Shown piece by piece: positions 10,701-18,363 of a DNA stretch of 64,000 nt (position 1 is the first letter of the stretch; every line of letters begins with the position of its first letter). The stretch spans positions 1,488,001 through 1,552,000 of the forward strand of contig NZ_CP016448.1 in the NCBI RefSeq assembly GCF_001713355.1. The letters run 5' to 3'. The notes beneath the pieces were generated by a model, which saw only the letters and a program-made list of their open reading frames with translations, had not been told where the DNA came from and made no database searches. Made by a program: the position numbers and the translations under genes. The stretch comes from Methyloversatilis sp. RAC08. Its GTDB lineage: Bacteria > Pseudomonadota > Gammaproteobacteria > Burkholderiales > Rhodocyclaceae.

Positions 10701-10821
10701 CGAACTCCGGATCCTCGAAGCGGCCAAGGCGTTCATAGGCCAGGTAGCCACCGATCAGCAGCAGGACCGTCACCACCCATGCGATGACCGCATTGCGCAG
10801 CGTGTACTCGGCGGGATTCAT
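7765..10821 (-). CDS. RND efflux inner-membrane permease, AcrB/HAE1 type
   Basis: 1018 residues from the ATG at 10819-10821 (MNPAEYTLRNAVIAWVV). It has the duplicated six-helix RND architecture with large periplasmic loops after the first and seventh membrane helices. GMLVDNAIVVTDGI in the fourth helix region carries the acidic residue of proton relay, and NAIVLVDQI is its counterpart in the second half. This is the proton-driven drug/solvent exporter of the pump. A GTG three codons upstream is possible, but the ATG fits the family N-terminus better. It lies between the adaptor (12 bases upstream) and the outer-membrane factor. Confidence 0.95.
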   Translation of the reverse strand: MNPAEYTLRNAVIAWVVTVLLLIGGYLAYERLGRFEDPEFVIRQAVIVTAYPGASPAQVAEEVTDLIEGAVQQMQEVEEVISVSRAGESLVKVEAKLAFSHSQAELDQVWDKLRSKVSSVSRSLPPGAAQPVVNGDFGDVFALFYAVTGDGYTPRQLYDYADFLRRELVLVPGVAKVALLGERPEAIFVEISRARAAQLGVPLEKVHATLRAQNVISPAGNVLAGDLRLQINPDATVESVDALKHLVVAGDSSSGLVRLLDIADIRREYLTPPAALVRHEGQPAIGLGVSNVLGGNVVEMGDAVKRRLAGLENQRPVGMELSAISIQSDSVRAAVDGFVANLVAAVAIVVVVLLFFMGVRSGLIIGAILVLTVAGTLIAMLMDGIAMQRISLGALIIALGMLVDNAIVVTDGILVRMQRGEAALAAATAVVKATVWPLLGGTVVGILAFSAIGLSPTDMGEYAGSLFWVILYSMMLSWLFAITLTPLFCVALLKVNDQPVPVRDGRVMTAYRRLLRKALAYRRSSGALLVALLAAGVVAFGFVPPGFMPDSARPQFVIDLYLPQGTDIDATARVVAEVERKVKTKPGVSRVTSFIGRGGLRFMLTYSPEDPNPAYGQVLVDVERFEDIAGLIAALQPELGLTFPHVDVKVWKFMLGRGGGKKIEAAFRGPDPQVLRRLADEAKAVMAKDPEALAIQDDWRQQVPVVAPRFSVEAAQRAGVLPSDIAGALEYNYVGQQIGVYREREKLIPIVARAPAAEREGVEDLRSVQVFSPTAGRFVPVEQFIEGTETRWENAIIRRENRFPMIKAQCDPPAGQLSAPLFERLRPQIEAIALPPGYALEWHGEHKASTEANEGLATAAPYGFVAMVLAVIVMFNAFRQTAVIWLTVPLAVLGVAIGLLLFQAPFEFMAILGFLSLTGMLIKNAIVLVDQIDTEIRDGKPRHEAVLDASASRARPVFLGAATTVLGVAPLLVDPFFRSMAVTIMFGLIFATLLTLVVVPLLYATFFGIHADEAGHGA

Positions 10822-10833
10822 CGCGCGCACGTC

Positions 10834-11940
10834 TCAGCGTTCATCGAGCGGGCGCACCTTCATGTCCTCGCGCAGCGCGCTCACGCCGGCGACCACGACG
10901 CGCTCGCCGGGTTGGAGACCGGACGTGATCACGACATCGCTGCCGCGAACGTCTGCGGTCCGCACGGTACGACGCGCAACCTGTCCGCCGGCGCCGACGA
11001 CCCAGACGGACCGGTCGCCCGTCGCGTCGGCGGCGATGGCCGTGAGCGGCACGACCAGCGGCGCATCGGACGACTTCACCGTGCCGGCAAAGGGTATGAC
11101 GGTCGCCGACATGCCCGGCAGCAGCTTCAGCCCGCCCGGCGGAGAACCGAGGGCGAGCACGATCTCGTAGGTCTGCGTCTGTGGGTCCGCCTCGGCGGCA
11201 TATGACTTCAGGCGAAGTGGCACCGAAAGTGCATCCTGCCCCTCGAACACCGCCTGACCGACATCCTGGGCGTATTCGTTTCGCACGATGCGTTCGGGCA
11301 CGTTGATCACGATCTCCAGCGCGCGCAGATCCTGCAGATCTGCGATCGGCTGATTGGCCTGTACATTGGCGAACGCTTCCAGCCGCCTGCGCGTGATCAC
11401 CCCGTCGAAGGGCGCCCTGATGACCGCATCGTCCAGATTCTGCTGCGCGGTGGCGAGCTGGGTACGCGCCACTTCAAGCCGGGCGCGCCGGTCATCCACT
11501 TCCGAACGGGCGACGGCGAGTTCGGATTCCCACAGCCGCTGGTAGCGTTCGAGATCGGTCTTCGCGCGCTCGAACTCGGACTGCGCGGCATTCAGCTGGG
11601 CCTTGAACACCCCGTCCTCCAGGCGCGCAACGATCTGCCCCACCTTGACCCGGCTACCCTCGTTCAATGCGAATTCGGTCACGAAGCCGGGAACGCTGAA
11701 CGACAGTTCGGCACGTCGCTCCGCGCGGACCCGGCCGGGAAAGCGCAACTTCGCGCCGTTGTCTGCCGTACCCACCTCGCGAATGAGCGCCGGACGCACG
11801 ATATCCGCCGCGACCGGCGACGTTTCCGGCTTTCCACAACCGGTCAGCAACAGCAACAGCACCGCACATGACCAGGCGCCCGGCAGCCGGCTGAGGTCAA
11901 CGAGCGCTGCGACGGCCTCCGGACAGCGGCGATCAGCCAT
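10834..11940 (-). CDS. RND efflux periplasmic adaptor (membrane fusion) lipoprotein
   Basis: 368 residues from the ATG at 11938-11940. An N-terminal lipobox, LLLTGC, is followed by the HlyD-like layout: a lipoyl half-motif (VGQIVARLEDG), an alpha-helical hairpin, the second lipoyl half (IRAPFDGVITRR), a beta-barrel and a membrane-proximal domain. It bridges the permease and the outer-membrane duct. The start was set at MADRRCPEA because it overlaps the end of the upstream small gene by eight bases, the usual operon arrangement. The frame is open further upstream, but that would run through the neighbour. Confidence 0.93.
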   Translation of the reverse strand: MADRRCPEAVAALVDLSRLPGAWSCAVLLLLLTGCGKPETSPVAADIVRPALIREVGTADNGAKLRFPGRVRAERRAELSFSVPGFVTEFALNEGSRVKVGQIVARLEDGVFKAQLNAAQSEFERAKTDLERYQRLWESELAVARSEVDDRRARLEVARTQLATAQQNLDDAVIRAPFDGVITRRRLEAFANVQANQPIADLQDLRALEIVINVPERIVRNEYAQDVGQAVFEGQDALSVPLRLKSYAAEADPQTQTYEIVLALGSPPGGLKLLPGMSATVIPFAGTVKSSDAPLVVPLTAIAADATGDRSVWVVGAGGQVARRTVRTADVRGSDVVITSGLQPGERVVVAGVSALREDMKVRPLDER

Positions 11941-12172
11941 GAAACATGACGCGCGCGTGCAGAAAGCGGTCGTTGTAATAGATGCCATCGATGCGCCGCG
12001 CGACCTTGGTCGCTTCCGCTACATCGATATCCATGTTGACGACGAACCAGGGCTTGTCCGGATCACCGTCGCGTACCGCCTGAATGTCGAGCACCGGACC
12101 GAAATGCGACATGCGCTCGCGCAGTTTTTCCATGTCGGCGTCCTCATGGAGGCCGGTCAATATGATCTTCAT
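11933..12172 (-). CDS. Small RRM-like (RNA-recognition-motif fold) protein
   Basis: 79 residues beginning MKIILTGLHEDADMEKLR. The pattern is that of a single RNA recognition motif. IILTGL matches the RNP2 strand, the helix MEKLRERMSHFGPV follows, and KPWFVVNMDI occupies the RNP1 position, although it lacks the usual glycine. EATKVARRIDGIYYNDRFLHARVM matches the second helix and last strand. The ATG at 12170-12172 has a strong GGAGG five bases upstream. The gene overlaps the pump adaptor by eight bases and is first in that operon. RNA binding is inference from fold; it might be another ferredoxin-like protein. Confidence 0.72.
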   Translation of the reverse strand: MKIILTGLHEDADMEKLRERMSHFGPVLDIQAVRDGDPDKPWFVVNMDIDVAEATKVARRIDGIYYNDRFLHARVMFHG

Positions 12173-12253
12173 GAAAACCTCCGGCGCGCAGCCATGGCAT
12201 GGGTGGGAAAACCGCCCGATTTTAGTGGATCGGCATCGCCGAACAATAGAAGT

Positions 12254-12334
12254 CGGCCCAAAATGGGCCGCCTCACCGGGACCCACGTGCTACCCGGTGG
12301 AGGCGCAATGGGAGCCGCCCGAAATGGGCCACTC
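12254..12334. repeat. Intergenic palindromic repeat block (CCC(A/G)AAATGGGCC, two copies)
   Basis: Bases 12254-12270 form a 7-bp perfect hairpin (CGGCCCA / TGGGCCG, loop AAA). A second imperfect hairpin follows (CCTCACCGGG pairing with CCCGGTGGAGG, one bulge) at about 12271-12303. A variant copy of the first element, GCCGCCCGAAATGGGCC, lies at 12315-12331. The same core recurs at 14875-14889. The block lies between the divergent RRM-like gene and the small secreted protein gene. Confidence 0.6.
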
Positions 12335-12437
12335 ATCTCGCCGTCGACTGTCCGCCTGGGTATGCTGAAGGCGTTCTGGCAGTGGCTTCACGCGCTGCCA
12401 CAGTCGGGCCTGCAGCGGCTCATTCCGGAGTCCTCAC

Positions 12438-12803
12438 ATGAATACTCCCCTGCCGAAGCGTATGCGCTCGATATCCCTGCCGCTGTTATCGGGCGTACTG
12501 ATCTGCCTGTCCGGCACCGTGCTGGCGACGGAAGACGGCTATTCGCCGCGCCGACTGGGTGCCTTTTCGGGCGCCATGAAATACTGCGAAGAGAAGCATG
12601 ACGAGAAGGGGTCGCGCTACCAGCGGGTTCGCATGCGGATCGCGCGCGAAGTCGACGGCATGTCGAGGCGCGAGAAGGAAAGAGCGCTGGATGCGCGGGA
12701 CAAGGCCTACGAACGTGGCCGCTTCCTGGGCAAGCGGCTGGACCGGGACGAATGCCGTTCGCTGCTGCGGCAAAGTGAATGGCAGCGTTATCGCGATGAT
12801 TGA
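12438..12803 (+). CDS. Hypothetical exported protein
   Basis: 121 residues; I do not recognise the family. An N-terminal signal peptide (basic start, then LLSGVLICLSGTVLA) is followed by a small, highly charged helical domain rich in Arg, Lys, Glu and Asp, with two cysteines about 53 residues apart that could form a disulfide in the periplasm. CGGAGT lies upstream of the ATG as a possible ribosome site. It is followed 10 bases later by another small exported protein, so the two probably form an operon. Confidence 0.7.
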   Translation: MNTPLPKRMRSISLPLLSGVLICLSGTVLATEDGYSPRRLGAFSGAMKYCEEKHDEKGSRYQRVRMRIAREVDGMSRREKERALDARDKAYERGRFLGKRLDRDECRSLLRQSEWQRYRDD

Positions 12804-12813
12804 GGAATGGCGC

Positions 12814-13302
12814 ATGAGCTGCACCAAAGCACTGTTGATGGCCTGCTCGCTGATGTGCTGCGCGCCTCTCGCCGCTGCCGATGACACCCGGACGGAGCCC
12901 ACGCTGGATGACGTCCGGCGTTCGTTCGCCGAGGTCGACCGGAACCGCATCGACCACGTCAGCCGCGAGCTGGTCCTGCCACTGCCGGTTGCACGCAAGT
13001 TCTGGCCTGCCTACAACGCCTACCTGAGAAACCGGATTGCGCTGCGAGACAAACAGCTCGCAGCGCTCGTCGATTATGCAGATGCGCTCAATTCGGGCAC
13101 GCTTGACGACGCCACGGCCACCCGTTTGCTGAACGACGGCATGGCGGATGAAACGGTGCGTATCGGTAACCGTCAGCAGTTCATCCGCAGCCTCGGTGAA
13201 TTCCTCGCTCCACAGCAGCAGATGCGTCTGTACCAGATCGAAGTGCTGCTCGATGCGCAGGTCAGAGCCGGTCTGCTGCAGCAGATTCCGCTCGCCGAGT
13301 GA
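12814..13302 (+). CDS. Hypothetical exported helical protein
   Basis: 162 residues starting MSCTKALLMACSLMCCAPLAA, a signal peptide ending near residue 21. The mature part is predicted almost all helical, with FWPAYNAYLRNR near the middle and MRLYQIEVLLDAQ towards the end. This recalls secreted helical proteins of the Spy/CpxP-like type, but I cannot assign it to a family. I chose the ATG at 12814 because GAGG stands about eight bases upstream. The ATG at 12796 would overlap the previous gene and lacks a good site. Probably cotranscribed with the preceding gene. Confidence 0.72.
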   Translation: MSCTKALLMACSLMCCAPLAAADDTRTEPTLDDVRRSFAEVDRNRIDHVSRELVLPLPVARKFWPAYNAYLRNRIALRDKQLAALVDYADALNSGTLDDATATRLLNDGMADETVRIGNRQQFIRSLGEFLAPQQQMRLYQIEVLLDAQVRAGLLQQIPLAE

Positions 13303-13356
13303 TGCCCGGCTCGGCAGGCGGACGGCAAGGGCACCGGGGACGCCCCGGCCGTCGGC

Positions 13357-13866
13357 TCACTTGCCTTTAGATCTGACCTCGACCCGCTCCAGTATCCGCT
13401 GGAGACTTTCCGCCGTCTGCAGCAGCAGCAGGACGGTCTGTCTGGTGAATTCACGTTCTGCTTCGCCGATGGCCGAGCGTGTAAATACCCATTTTCCGTC
13501 CGGCGTCCGATCGGCCCTTCCCGCCGCACGCAAGCGCTCGAGCTTGCGCCTGACCGTCTCTTTCGGCAGCCCGGTGATCATGGTCAGTTCGGCCAGCCGC
13601 AGTGGCGCAAGATCCCCGCCGGATTTCATGCCGATTTCGTCGAGCACCTCCATCGGATCGGCATTCATCGGCAGAAAGGGAAGGTTGTTCATGTGCGCCA
13701 GAATCCCCCATATCATGGCCGACTCCAGATCGATCTCCAGCTCGATGCCGATCCGGCGCATGTGATTGAGCACGAACCGGTTGCAGACGAAGGCGAGAAG
13801 TCCGAATCCGCGCTCGTAACGCTGGTCGAAATCCGCCGGGATCAGCGGTGATGGGGTGCGGTTCAC
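13357..13866 (-). CDS. Winged-helix-type transcriptional regulator, family unassigned
   Basis: 169 residues from a GTG at 13864-13866 preceded by AGGAG at seven bases; the upstream extension of the frame is Arg-rich and unlikely. The C-terminal half reads as a winged helix: RLAELTMITGLPKETVRRKL is a helix-turn-helix, followed by GRADRTPDGKWVFT as the wing. A last amphipathic helix, QTVLLLLQTAESLQRIL, could dimerise. The N-terminal half is hydrophobic/helical without clear ligand motifs. MarR- or GntR-like behaviour is inference. It converges on the two exported-protein genes. Confidence 0.72.
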   Translation of the reverse strand: MNRTPSPLIPADFDQRYERGFGLLAFVCNRFVLNHMRRIGIELEIDLESAMIWGILAHMNNLPFLPMNADPMEVLDEIGMKSGGDLAPLRLAELTMITGLPKETVRRKLERLRAAGRADRTPDGKWVFTRSAIGEAEREFTRQTVLLLLQTAESLQRILERVEVRSKGK

Positions 13867-14127
13867 GTCGTGACTCCTGTGCACGATGAGGCGACTTGAG
13901 GTCGGGATGTCTCGCTCGCCCGCGCGGCACAGTCCAGAAGGGTGCCAACACGGCGCGGGATGGATGTTACGTCGCCGGGTTCGGGACGGGCGCAAGACAC
14001 CCGCAAGACTAATCCGAAATGAGCGACGCACGGTATCCCCCGCCACAGGTCGCACGCATCACACCTGACATGGCAGGACTTTCTTGCCTGACCGCCGCGT
14101 CAATCCGTTCTCCGCGGCAGCACCCGC

Positions 14128-14709
14128 TTACCTTGACGTCCAGGAAGCATCCAGCGGAAGCGATGCGCCTTCGATGCGCACAACCACCCTCGCGTCGGCA
14201 AGCCGCCCTGCAAGTCGCCGCCAGTAGCGTTCCGGCCAGTGTGCATAGAGCCACAGCTCGGCCGGTTTCCACATGGCAACCCAGGCGAAGATGGTCAGGC
14301 TTTCGCGAATGCTCGACAGCACGCTGCCCGCGTCGTCCGGAATAGCCTGAGCACTTCCGAGCATGATGACGACACACAGAAGCCCCATCAGGCTGCTGAA
14401 CCGGGCGTACTGGAAGTTGTTGGCGATACGTTGGGTGTGCACATCAGCCATGTTGCGGAAGTGACGCTTCATGGCGGGCGCAGCGGCATCGACAACGGCA
14501 TGACGATCACTCTCGCAGGCCGGCCATGACGAAGCGTCAACGACCAGTTCGATGATGAACGCCTGCGATCGCCTTGCCTTTTTCGCGAGTTCGACCAGCC
14601 GGTCGGACACCTCGGCCGTGATGCCTGGTTCGGCCAGAGCCGACGCCCGGTCGATGCCGGCGTCCGCAGACCTCAGGCGAAGCGACAGGACCGCTGCGTT
14701 CCCTTTCAT
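14128..14709 (-). CDS. Hypothetical inner-membrane protein
   Basis: 193 residues, no family recognised. The N-terminal 100 residues are soluble and charged; EPGITAEVSDRLVELAKKARRSQAFIIE resembles a fold-anchored cytoplasmic segment. One or two hydrophobic helices follow (FSSLMGLLCVVIMLGSAQA and LTIFAWVAMWKPAELWLY), then a basic tail with HWPERYWRRLAGRLADARVVVR. The start codon is an ATG with weak ribosome-site context. It is transcribed away from the DUF3141 operon. Function unknown. Confidence 0.62.
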   Translation of the reverse strand: MKGNAAVLSLRLRSADAGIDRASALAEPGITAEVSDRLVELAKKARRSQAFIIELVVDASSWPACESDRHAVVDAAAPAMKRHFRNMADVHTQRIANNFQYARFSSLMGLLCVVIMLGSAQAIPDDAGSVLSSIRESLTIFAWVAMWKPAELWLYAHWPERYWRRLAGRLADARVVVRIEGASLPLDASWTSR

Positions 14710-14855
14710 TGCGGCCTTCCATTGGCAGACACATTCGTGATGATCAGTGATCGGTCGGCGCGCGGATTGCCACGATTGCCTCGGTTTCAGCCAGGCGCTG
14801 CCGATCCAGGCCGCCGCCTGCCTCCGACGGCTCGCGGAAATCTATCAACAAGCTC

Positions 14856-14910
14856 GCCCGGTTTCTGCACGGGCCGCCCAAAATGGGCCGCAGGCGCTGT
14901 GAAACCGGGC
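14856..14910. repeat. 10-bp inverted repeat enclosing a third copy of the CCCAAAATGGGCC element
   Basis: GCCCGGTTTC (14856-14865) and GAAACCGGGC (14901-14910) are perfectly complementary and enclose the palindromic core GCCCAAAATGGGC, making a two-level hairpin. CACCTTTTGTTT follows on the plus strand, so the structure could end or attenuate transcription towards the DUF3141 operon. The rest of the 399-base gap between 14710 and 15108 shows no gene; it should hold divergent promoters. Confidence 0.55.
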
Positions 14911-15108
14911 CACCTTTTGTTTAAGTGACGGCGGAAACGCTCTGCGGGTGACGATGCGACCGCAGCGCACGCCAACGGCTGCTGCGTGACCGGCGAGGCC
15001 CCCGGCGCACAGTCGTCAAACCCGGCTTCCGCCGTCGACCGCACCCTGAACCGGAGCGCGGGAACGGCTCCGACTGCATCCGCATCGTCTTTCCGACGGG
15101 ATACGCAG

Positions 15109-17427
15109 ATGACTGATTTTGTGCAGCGGGCCGAACAGATCCGCGAGACCAGCCGGAAGATTTCCGCCTTGCTGGCCAGACGCATCGACGGCGCAAACGG
15201 GCGATTCCGGCAGCGCGTGCATGACACCACCACCCGTGAGGCGCCGGACTGGACCACTCTGGCCGAAGGCTGGGCGGAGTACATGACGGACGTGATGCAG
15301 CGCTCGGTGCTGTTTTGGGACACCCTGCACCAGCGCGGCAACCAGTTCGTCGCGCATCAGAAAGCCGGCCTGCCTCCGGTACTGGGGTTCGAGTACGAAA
15401 CGGTGCTTGACGCGCGAACGTTCGGCCGGCCGGTCAACTACGCGTTGCTCCGCATCGTGCCGCCGGCGGGGGTGACGGTATATCCGGAGCGTCGCCCCTA
15501 CGTGATCATCGATCCGCGTGCCGGTCACGGTCCCGGCATCGGCGGCTTCAAGGATGATTCCCAGGTGGGCGTCGCGCTGCGCGCGGGCCACCCGGTCTAT
15601 TTCGTCACTTTCTTCCATGAACCCGAGCCCGGTCAGACCCTGCTTGACGTCACCGAAGCCGAGGCGGCATTCGTCAGCAAGGTGCGCGAACTTCATCCGC
15701 AGAGCGGCAAGCCCGTCATCGTCGGCAATTGCCAGGGCGGCTGGGCGGCGATGATGGTGGCAGCAACACACCCGGAGGAAGCCGGACCGGTGGTCATCAA
15801 CGGCGCACCGATGTCCTACTGGGGCGGCGCATGGGAAGACGGTGACCACGACAACCCAATGCGATATGCCGGAGGACTTCTGGGTGGGACGTGGATGTCA
15901 TCGATGATTTCCGACCTTTCGGACGGCATTTTCGATGGCGCCTGGCTGGTCCAGAATTTCGAGAACCTGAACCCCGCCAACTCGTACTGGAAGAAGTATT
16001 ACCACCTGTTCGCCAATATCGATACCGAGCCGGCGCGCTTTCTTGAGTTCGAGCGCTGGTGGGGTGGCTTCTATCTGATGAATCGCGAAGAGATCGAGTG
16101 GATCACACAGACTCTTTTCATCGGCAACACACTGTGGGACGGCGGTGTCAAGGCACAATCCGGGCGCCCGATGGATCTGCGGGACATCCGTTCGCCCATC
16201 GTCCTGTTCGCATCGATGGGCGACAACATCACACCACCCGAACAGGCCTTCAACTGGGTCGCCGACATCTACGGCTCAACCGAAGAAATCAAGGCTCGTG
16301 GCCAGGTGATAGTCGGTCTGCTGCATGCGGACGTCGGTCACCTGGGTATCTTCGTGTCCGGTGCGGTGGCACGCAAGGAGCACGCCCAGATCGTTTCGGT
16401 GATGAAATCCATCGAAGCGCTGCCGCCCGGGCTGTACGGCATGAACATCCTGACCATCCGGTCCGACGGTGGAGAAGAACGGTACGAAGTGGAGTTCATC
16501 GAGCAGCGACTCGAAGACGTGAGCCGTCGGCTCAACCGCTACGCCCGGCAGGACGAGAAGCCCTTCGAGACGGTGGCCGCGATTTCCGGTTTCAACCAAC
16601 GCGCCTATGAACTGTTTGCCCGGCCGCTGGTGCAGGGGATGGCCAACGAGGCGACGGCAAAGCTGGCGCGCGATTTTCACCCCCTGCGATTCCAGCGCTG
16701 GGCGATTTCCGACATCAACCCCTGGCTCGGCTGGCTCGCTCCGGCAGCGCAGGCGGTCAGGGCACAACGCACGCCGCTGGGTGGCGATCACCCGTGGCGA
16801 GTCATCGAAGCCGCGGCCTCGGACATCTTTTCGGCTTCGCTGGACTTCCAGCGTGACATCGGCAATGCGCTGAAGGAATGTCTTTTCTTCCACACGTACG
16901 GAAATCTCTTCACGCTGACTGCGACCAACGCTGGCAGCAACACGCCGGAGGCCGCCATCGAGCCAAGGAATCTGCCCATGGTGAAGGCCGCGCTGGGCAA
17001 ACTGAGTGACGGCGGTTATACCGAAGCGGCTGCGCGCCTCGGCTTTCTGCTGCACCGGCACGGCGCGCCGATGCCGCTTTCGCGGCTGGAGCTGCGCGTC
17101 GATCTCGCCAAAGACCTTGCCCACTTGATGCCTTCCGGCGCACCGGACGAACTGCGGCGCATTCGCGGCGAACAGGAAATCATCGTCTGCTTCGAACCGG
17201 ACAAGGCGATTTCCAGTCTGCCGACGCTTCTGCAGCGAGACGAGGACCGTGTGCGAATGCTTGCGCTGCTCGCTGCACTGACCGATGAACCGCGCGTGCG
17301 GGCCATGCAACTGACGCAGGATCAGGAGCAGATGATCCGCAGGATTCGGGAAGCCATCGCCCCGACGCCATCAGAGCGCAAGATAACGGTGCCACTATCG
17401 AAACGTAAGTCGGGGCGTTCGAGTTGA
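15109..17427 (+). CDS. DUF3141 protein, PhaC-like alpha/beta hydrolase
   Basis: 772 residues from MTDFVQRAEQIRE. The N-terminal half has the alpha/beta-hydrolase features of PHA synthase-like proteins: YVIIDPRAGHGPGIGG, then a nucleophile elbow region VIVGNCQGGWAAMM (Cys in G-N-C-Q-G-G, as in PhaC), a downstream VLFASMGDNITPP acidic segment and a His in HADVGHLGIF. The C-terminal third is DUF3141-specific. It is first in an operon with FabI, MaoC-Pta and acetate kinase, a recurrent arrangement that suggests a role in acyl-CoA or storage-polymer turnover; the reaction is not established. An in-frame GTG at 14986 would add 41 low-complexity residues; neither start has a strong ribosome site. 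Confidence 0.85.
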   Translation: MTDFVQRAEQIRETSRKISALLARRIDGANGRFRQRVHDTTTREAPDWTTLAEGWAEYMTDVMQRSVLFWDTLHQRGNQFVAHQKAGLPPVLGFEYETVLDARTFGRPVNYALLRIVPPAGVTVYPERRPYVIIDPRAGHGPGIGGFKDDSQVGVALRAGHPVYFVTFFHEPEPGQTLLDVTEAEAAFVSKVRELHPQSGKPVIVGNCQGGWAAMMVAATHPEEAGPVVINGAPMSYWGGAWEDGDHDNPMRYAGGLLGGTWMSSMISDLSDGIFDGAWLVQNFENLNPANSYWKKYYHLFANIDTEPARFLEFERWWGGFYLMNREEIEWITQTLFIGNTLWDGGVKAQSGRPMDLRDIRSPIVLFASMGDNITPPEQAFNWVADIYGSTEEIKARGQVIVGLLHADVGHLGIFVSGAVARKEHAQIVSVMKSIEALPPGLYGMNILTIRSDGGEERYEVEFIEQRLEDVSRRLNRYARQDEKPFETVAAISGFNQRAYELFARPLVQGMANEATAKLARDFHPLRFQRWAISDINPWLGWLAPAAQAVRAQRTPLGGDHPWRVIEAAASDIFSASLDFQRDIGNALKECLFFHTYGNLFTLTATNAGSNTPEAAIEPRNLPMVKAALGKLSDGGYTEAAARLGFLLHRHGAPMPLSRLELRVDLAKDLAHLMPSGAPDELRRIRGEQEIIVCFEPDKAISSLPTLLQRDEDRVRMLALLAALTDEPRVRAMQLTQDQEQMIRRIREAIAPTPSERKITVPLSKRKSGRSS

Positions 17428-17478
17428 AAGTACTCGGATGCCCGCCAAAGAATTCTCATCTCGTATCGAGGGCTGCAC

Positions 17479-18258
17479 ATGGCTAACAGCAACAAGGGCG
17501 TTCTCAGCGGCAAGCGCGCGCTGATCATCGGCATCGCCAACGAAAACTCGATCGCCTGGGGCTGCGCGCGTGCGTTGCACGCGGCGGGTGCCGAACTGGC
17601 GATCACCTATCTCAACGACAAGGCGAAACCCTTTGTCGAACCGCTGGCGCAGCAACTCGGCGCCGAACTGCTGCTGCCGCTCGACGTGTCGGTGGCGGGT
17701 CAGATGGAAGACGTGTTCGCGACGATTCAGGGCACATGGCGTCGCCTGGACATTGCGCTGCACTCGATCGCGTTTGCACCCAGGGAGGCACTGGCCGGCG
17801 GTCTGATCGATTGCCCGGCCGATGGATTCGCCAAGGCCATGGACGTGTCGTGTCATTCCTTCATCCGCATGGCCCGGCTGGCTGCTCCGCTGATGACCGA
17901 CGGCGGCTCGCTGTTCGCGATGAGCTATATGGGTGCCAACAAGGTGGTGCCCAACTACAACGTGATGGGCCCGTGCAAGGCGGCGCTCGAGGCCTCGGTG
18001 CGCTATCTGGCGTTCGAGCTCGGGCCGAAGGGCATCCGCGTGCATGCCATTTCGCCGGGGCCGCTGCGCACCCGGGCGGCGTCCGGACTCAAGGAATTCG
18101 ATGAACTGTTGTATGAGGCGGTCCAGAAGTCGCCGATCAGCGGACTCGTCGACATCGACGATGTGGGCGTCGCCCTGACCTATCTGGCCACCGATTACGC
18201 GCGCCGACTTACCGGCTCGACCTTCTACGTGGACGGCGGCCACAACATCATGGCTTGA
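17479..18258 (+). CDS. fabI: Enoyl-[acyl-carrier-protein] reductase, FabI type
   Basis: 259 residues, a short-chain dehydrogenase of the FabI subfamily. The cofactor site is GIANENSIAWG near residues 18-28, and the catalytic pair sits in YNVMGPCK (Tyr-x6-Lys) near residues 156-163. LRTRAASGLKEF is the substrate loop. It reduces trans-2-enoyl-ACP with NADH in the last step of fatty-acid elongation. Because it lies between a DUF3141 hydrolase and a MaoC-Pta fusion rather than with other fab genes, it may be a paralogue dedicated to short acyl chains; that is inference. Confidence 0.92.
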   Translation: MANSNKGVLSGKRALIIGIANENSIAWGCARALHAAGAELAITYLNDKAKPFVEPLAQQLGAELLLPLDVSVAGQMEDVFATIQGTWRRLDIALHSIAFAPREALAGGLIDCPADGFAKAMDVSCHSFIRMARLAAPLMTDGGSLFAMSYMGANKVVPNYNVMGPCKAALEASVRYLAFELGPKGIRVHAISPGPLRTRAASGLKEFDELLYEAVQKSPISGLVDIDDVGVALTYLATDYARRLTGSTFYVDGGHNIMA

Positions 18259-18363
18259 TGCGGAGGCAGACCCGGGGCGCTCCCGGCTGAACCGGTTCCC
18301 GGCCAACCAGCCGCGGCGCGTACTTTCCAGACAACACCGACACACCTTGAACGCGGACAGCTC

